This document shows, in pieces, positions 62,004 through 64,000 of a DNA stretch of 64,000 nt. How positions within the stretch are numbered: position 1 is the first letter of the stretch; every line of letters starts with the position of its first letter. Position numbers and translations under genes: made by a program. Under the pieces are notes generated by a model. That model saw only the letters and a list, made by a program, of their open reading frames with translations. It did no database searches and was not told where the DNA came from. The stretch is from Leptospira gomenensis (lineage in GTDB: Bacteria; Spirochaetota; Leptospiria; Leptospirales; Leptospiraceae), in assembly GCF_004770155.1 (NCBI RefSeq), contig NZ_RQFA01000015.1, forward strand, positions 1 to 64,000, given 5' to 3'.

Positions 62004-63275
62004 TTAAATCGAAAAATCGGTGATCGCGACCCCTACGGCCTTTGCGGCATCGGTGATCGTTTTTTTGATCGTATCTCCGATCAAAAACTGCGTGTCGAAT
62101 AGGATCTGATACTCGGAGATCAGAACGGGGGTGCCCGCATTTTTGATAATCTGGTCGTATCTTTCCGTCAAAGATCCGGTAGGGCAGGTCGCGGTGTAGT
62201 TGGGATCGGCCGTTTGTTCCGGAAGATTAAGGCAGAATGCGTCCCTGGATCGTGTCAACTGGGCGGTCATCGGAGGAGCGGTTAGGGTTCCGTAGAGGCT
62301 GCTCAAACCGGGTCCGGTGGACAGAATCACTCCTTTTTGAAGTTCGTAGGATCCATTCCAGACGTTTAAGACTCCCTGCGCGTCGTAGTAAAAATCCGCT
62401 TTTGTCGTGTCGCTAAAACAGGAGTGTTCCTCTTCCTGGTCGCCTCCGAACGTTCCGGTGAGCCTTTCTCCGCCCCATTCTCCGGCGATGAATTTTCCGA
62501 GTCCCTGAAAGATCGCGGTGATGGCCGCATCGGGATTCGACTTTAAGGAAGTTGAATATACGGTTCCATCGGAGAATTGATCGCGGACGAGTTTGAGTTG
62601 TTTGACGAGTCCGCCGGTGATCGCCGCGAGATACGCTTGTTTGGCGAAAACGTCGGCCGAGGTCGCTACTCCGGAAATCGTTTCGTTTCCGCCGCCGGTG
62701 TCGGAACCCCAGAGAATGTATTCGATCGCGTGCCATCCCACGGTGATGGATTTTTCCGGATCACCTTCGTTTCCGCCCGTTCCGTTTGCCGCGAGAATGG
62801 CGGTATATGTGTTTGCACCGCCGTAGTTATCGATTGCGGTTTCGTCTAACGGCCAAGCGTTGATCAAACCTTCGCATTCCTCCGCCCCGGAGCCGTCGGC
62901 GTTGGAACCGCATCCGACGACCGCGGTATTATCGATCGGTCCGCCGGAAAAACGGAAAGCCTCGGTTAGGAGATATGACGCGCGAGCCTTTATGTAGAGG
63001 TTTTTGAGATTCGTGTGATTGGCCGCGGAATTCGTATAAGCGTTGACGGCGGTTTCTAAAGCGATCGCGTCTTGATAACTTTTGTCGTACGACTGATAGC
63101 CTAGGGCGAGGTAACGATCCACTACCTGCGCTTTGCTTGCGGAAGGGGCGCTACCGATTGCGGCGGCTATTACGAGGAAGGAATTGTCCTCCGATTCTTT
63201 CGGTTTGCAGTGGATCGTTAGAGAAAGCACCGAGATGGATAGGAGGGAAACACGAAGTATTTTTTTGAGATTCAT
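62004..63275 (-). CDS. lruB: Imelysin-family lipoprotein, probable LruB
   Basis: 423 residues. Signal peptide with lipobox SLTIHC (C23). Imelysin features: NHTNLKNLYIKARASYLLTEAFRF, INAWPLDETAIDNYGG and the full GWHAIEYILWGSD motif near the middle; ERLTGTFGGDQEEEHSCFSD near the C-terminal half. Position next to a TonB-dependent receptor gene agrees with LruB (uveitis-associated lipoprotein) in L. interrogans as I recall it; the symbol rests on that. A Fur-like box lies 86 bases upstream of the ATG. Confidence 0.82.
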   Translation of the reverse strand: MNLKKILRVSLLSISVLSLTIHCKPKESEDNSFLVIAAAIGSAPSASKAQVVDRYLALGYQSYDKSYQDAIALETAVNAYTNSAANHTNLKNLYIKARASYLLTEAFRFSGGPIDNTAVVGCGSNADGSGAEECEGLINAWPLDETAIDNYGGANTYTAILAANGTGGNEGDPEKSITVGWHAIEYILWGSDTGGGNETISGVATSADVFAKQAYLAAITGGLVKQLKLVRDQFSDGTVYSTSLKSNPDAAITAIFQGLGKFIAGEWGGERLTGTFGGDQEEEHSCFSDTTKADFYYDAQGVLNVWNGSYELQKGVILSTGPGLSSLYGTLTAPPMTAQLTRSRDAFCLNLPEQTADPNYTATCPTGSLTERYDQIIKNAGTPVLISEYQILFDTQFLIGDTIKKTITDAAKAVGVAITDFSI

Positions 63276-63330
63276 GGGATTTTCCTGAGCGTTGTTGAAA
63301 AAAGGTCCCGGAGGTGGCCGAAGCCTTCCG

Positions 63331-63379
<49 letters not shown>

Positions 63380-63426
63380 AAAATCATAGATTTCGTCAAT
63401 CGAAATTCTCCGAATTTGGGGAAATT

Positions 63427-63583
63427 TGCGGGAACTCCCCCGGAGCGTTGGCGTGGGATTAGGATTTGGTCCTTTCGTTGAGCGAGTGAGTTCCCACAAA
63501 TCCGAAATTTCTGCGAAATCCCCGTCGATGTAGGATCTCCTAAAAACTACGGGAAATACGGAAAAATCCGAGGAGTTCCTACG
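63427..63583. repeat. Three palindromic repeat copies after the TonB-receptor gene
   Basis: TGCGGGAACTCCCCCG (63427-63442), TGAGTTCCCACA (63487-63498) and AGGAGTTCCTACG (63571-63583) are members of the dispersed palindrome family, in mixed orientation. Together with the Fur-like site they fill the 309-base gap between the TonB-receptor stop and the imelysin start; no gene is present there. Confidence 0.7.
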
Positions 63584-63584
63584 T

Positions 63585-64000
63585 TTACAGTTCAAAGCTG
63601 ACTCCCGCGTTGATCTGCCGAAACGGCCCCACTTGAATTCCTTCGGGAAGCCTTCCCGAAATGTAACGAACGTCCGTGAGATTTTTTCCGTTCACAAAAA
63701 CGCTCCAACGTTTGACCGGATCCTTATAGCCGAAAGAGGCGTGGAAAAGACCGTACGCTGGAATCACGCCCGTTTCTCCAGAACTGTTCGAAGTAATATT
63801 CAAATACTGTAATATCTTTTTGCCGAGAGGATCGGTGATAGAATCGGCCCAATACGCGGTTCTAGTGTTTGTGTCGTCGTGATATTGTGCGGAAAAATAC
63901 TGATACTCCGCTCTCGCGTAAAAACCTTTCGGGTGAATGAAGCCGACGGCGAAGGTTCCCGTATCCCTAGAAACATAAGGCACGTAGTTGCCGTTTTTGT
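63585..64000 (-). CDS. TonB-dependent outer-membrane receptor, C-terminal part
   Basis: The gene enters from the right window edge; about 138 C-terminal residues are seen, open through position 64000. The sequence alternates hydrophobic and polar residues in beta strands (AVGFIHPKGFYARAEYQYFSAQ, LFHASFGYKDPVKRWSVFVNGKNLTDVRY) and ends INAGVSFEL, with the terminal aromatic-x signal of outer-membrane barrels. NLTDVRYISG is the typical closing segment of TonB receptors. Next to imelysins and a Fur-like box it is likely an iron-compound receptor (FecA-like). Confidence 0.85.
   Translation of the reverse strand, partial: KNGNYVPYVSRDTGTFAVGFIHPKGFYARAEYQYFSAQYHDDTNTRTAYWADSITDPLGKKILQYLNITSNSSGETGVIPAYGLFHASFGYKDPVKRWSVFVNGKNLTDVRYISGRLPEGIQVGPFRQINAGVSFEL

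Overview
The window is a chromosomal segment from a Leptospira of the pathogenic clade. The evidence is a full-length LigB (12 bacterial Ig-like repeats plus the large C-terminal domain), LipL41 followed by its partner Lep, many spirochaetal lipoproteins with loose lipoboxes, and a periplasmic-flagellum motor cluster next to cell-division genes. The species cannot be fixed from the sequence alone. I saw no rRNA, tRNA, insertion sequence, prophage or CRISPR array, so this looks like core chromosome whose intergenic regions are colonised by a short palindromic repeat family.

Layout. 1-4.5 kb: the end of a DUF1564 protein, a family-4-like uracil-DNA glycosylase, a STAS regulator, galK and pgi. 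4.6-12 kb: a small exported protein, a zinc-ribbon protein, a MurU/AmgK-like pair (anhydro-sugar or peptidoglycan recycling) and two multidomain histidine kinases. 12-16.6 kb: a hydrolase, a DegT/DnrJ aminotransferase, adenosine deaminase and a VOC protein. 16.6-23.9 kb: ligB followed by three overlapping lipoprotein genes, two of them Bor-like. 23.9-31.4 kb: extradiol dioxygenase, vitamin-K-dependent gamma-carboxylase-like protein, dprA, TPR lipoprotein, DoxX, rimI and two surface lipoproteins. 31.5-35.3 kb: ispF, nadA, a Cys-rich lipoprotein, lipL41 and lep. 35.6-38.9 kb: ftsQ-ftsA-ftsZ. 39.3-45 kb: an MlaD-like protein between two repeat arrays, a glycosyltransferase, flbD-motA-motB-fliL-kdsB and a second STAS protein. 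45-53.9 kb: lipo-cytochrome c, DUF35 protein, 7TM-AraC regulator, sterol-desaturase family protein, a divergent methyltransferase / ArsR-rhodanese pair around a 32-bp perfect palindrome, a FabG-like reductase, an esterase, a nucleotidyltransferase-like protein and an SPFH lipoprotein. 53.9-58.5 kb: WGR protein, PhoU, two PRC-barrel proteins and MAPEG. 58.5-64 kb: an iron-type locus (TonB-dependent receptor end, imelysin, di-haem oxidoreductase, imelysin, small exported protein) with a strong Fur-box-like site.

The most interesting points are: (1) ligB forms a translationally overlapping unit with two homologues of the phage-lambda serum-resistance lipoprotein Bor, suggesting a complement-evasion operon; (2) a palindromic repeat (core TGYGGGA-AC-TCCCRCA) forms quasi-regular arrays on both sides of the mlaD-like gene, pairs into a long stem between convergent genes, and occurs inside coding sequences; (3) a GC-rich, palindrome-rich intergenic region lies at 14.3-14.8 kb; (4) an ArsR-rhodanese fusion sits under a perfect 32-bp operator; (5) the imelysin / di-haem / imelysin / TonB-receptor locus carries a 15/19 Fur-box match.
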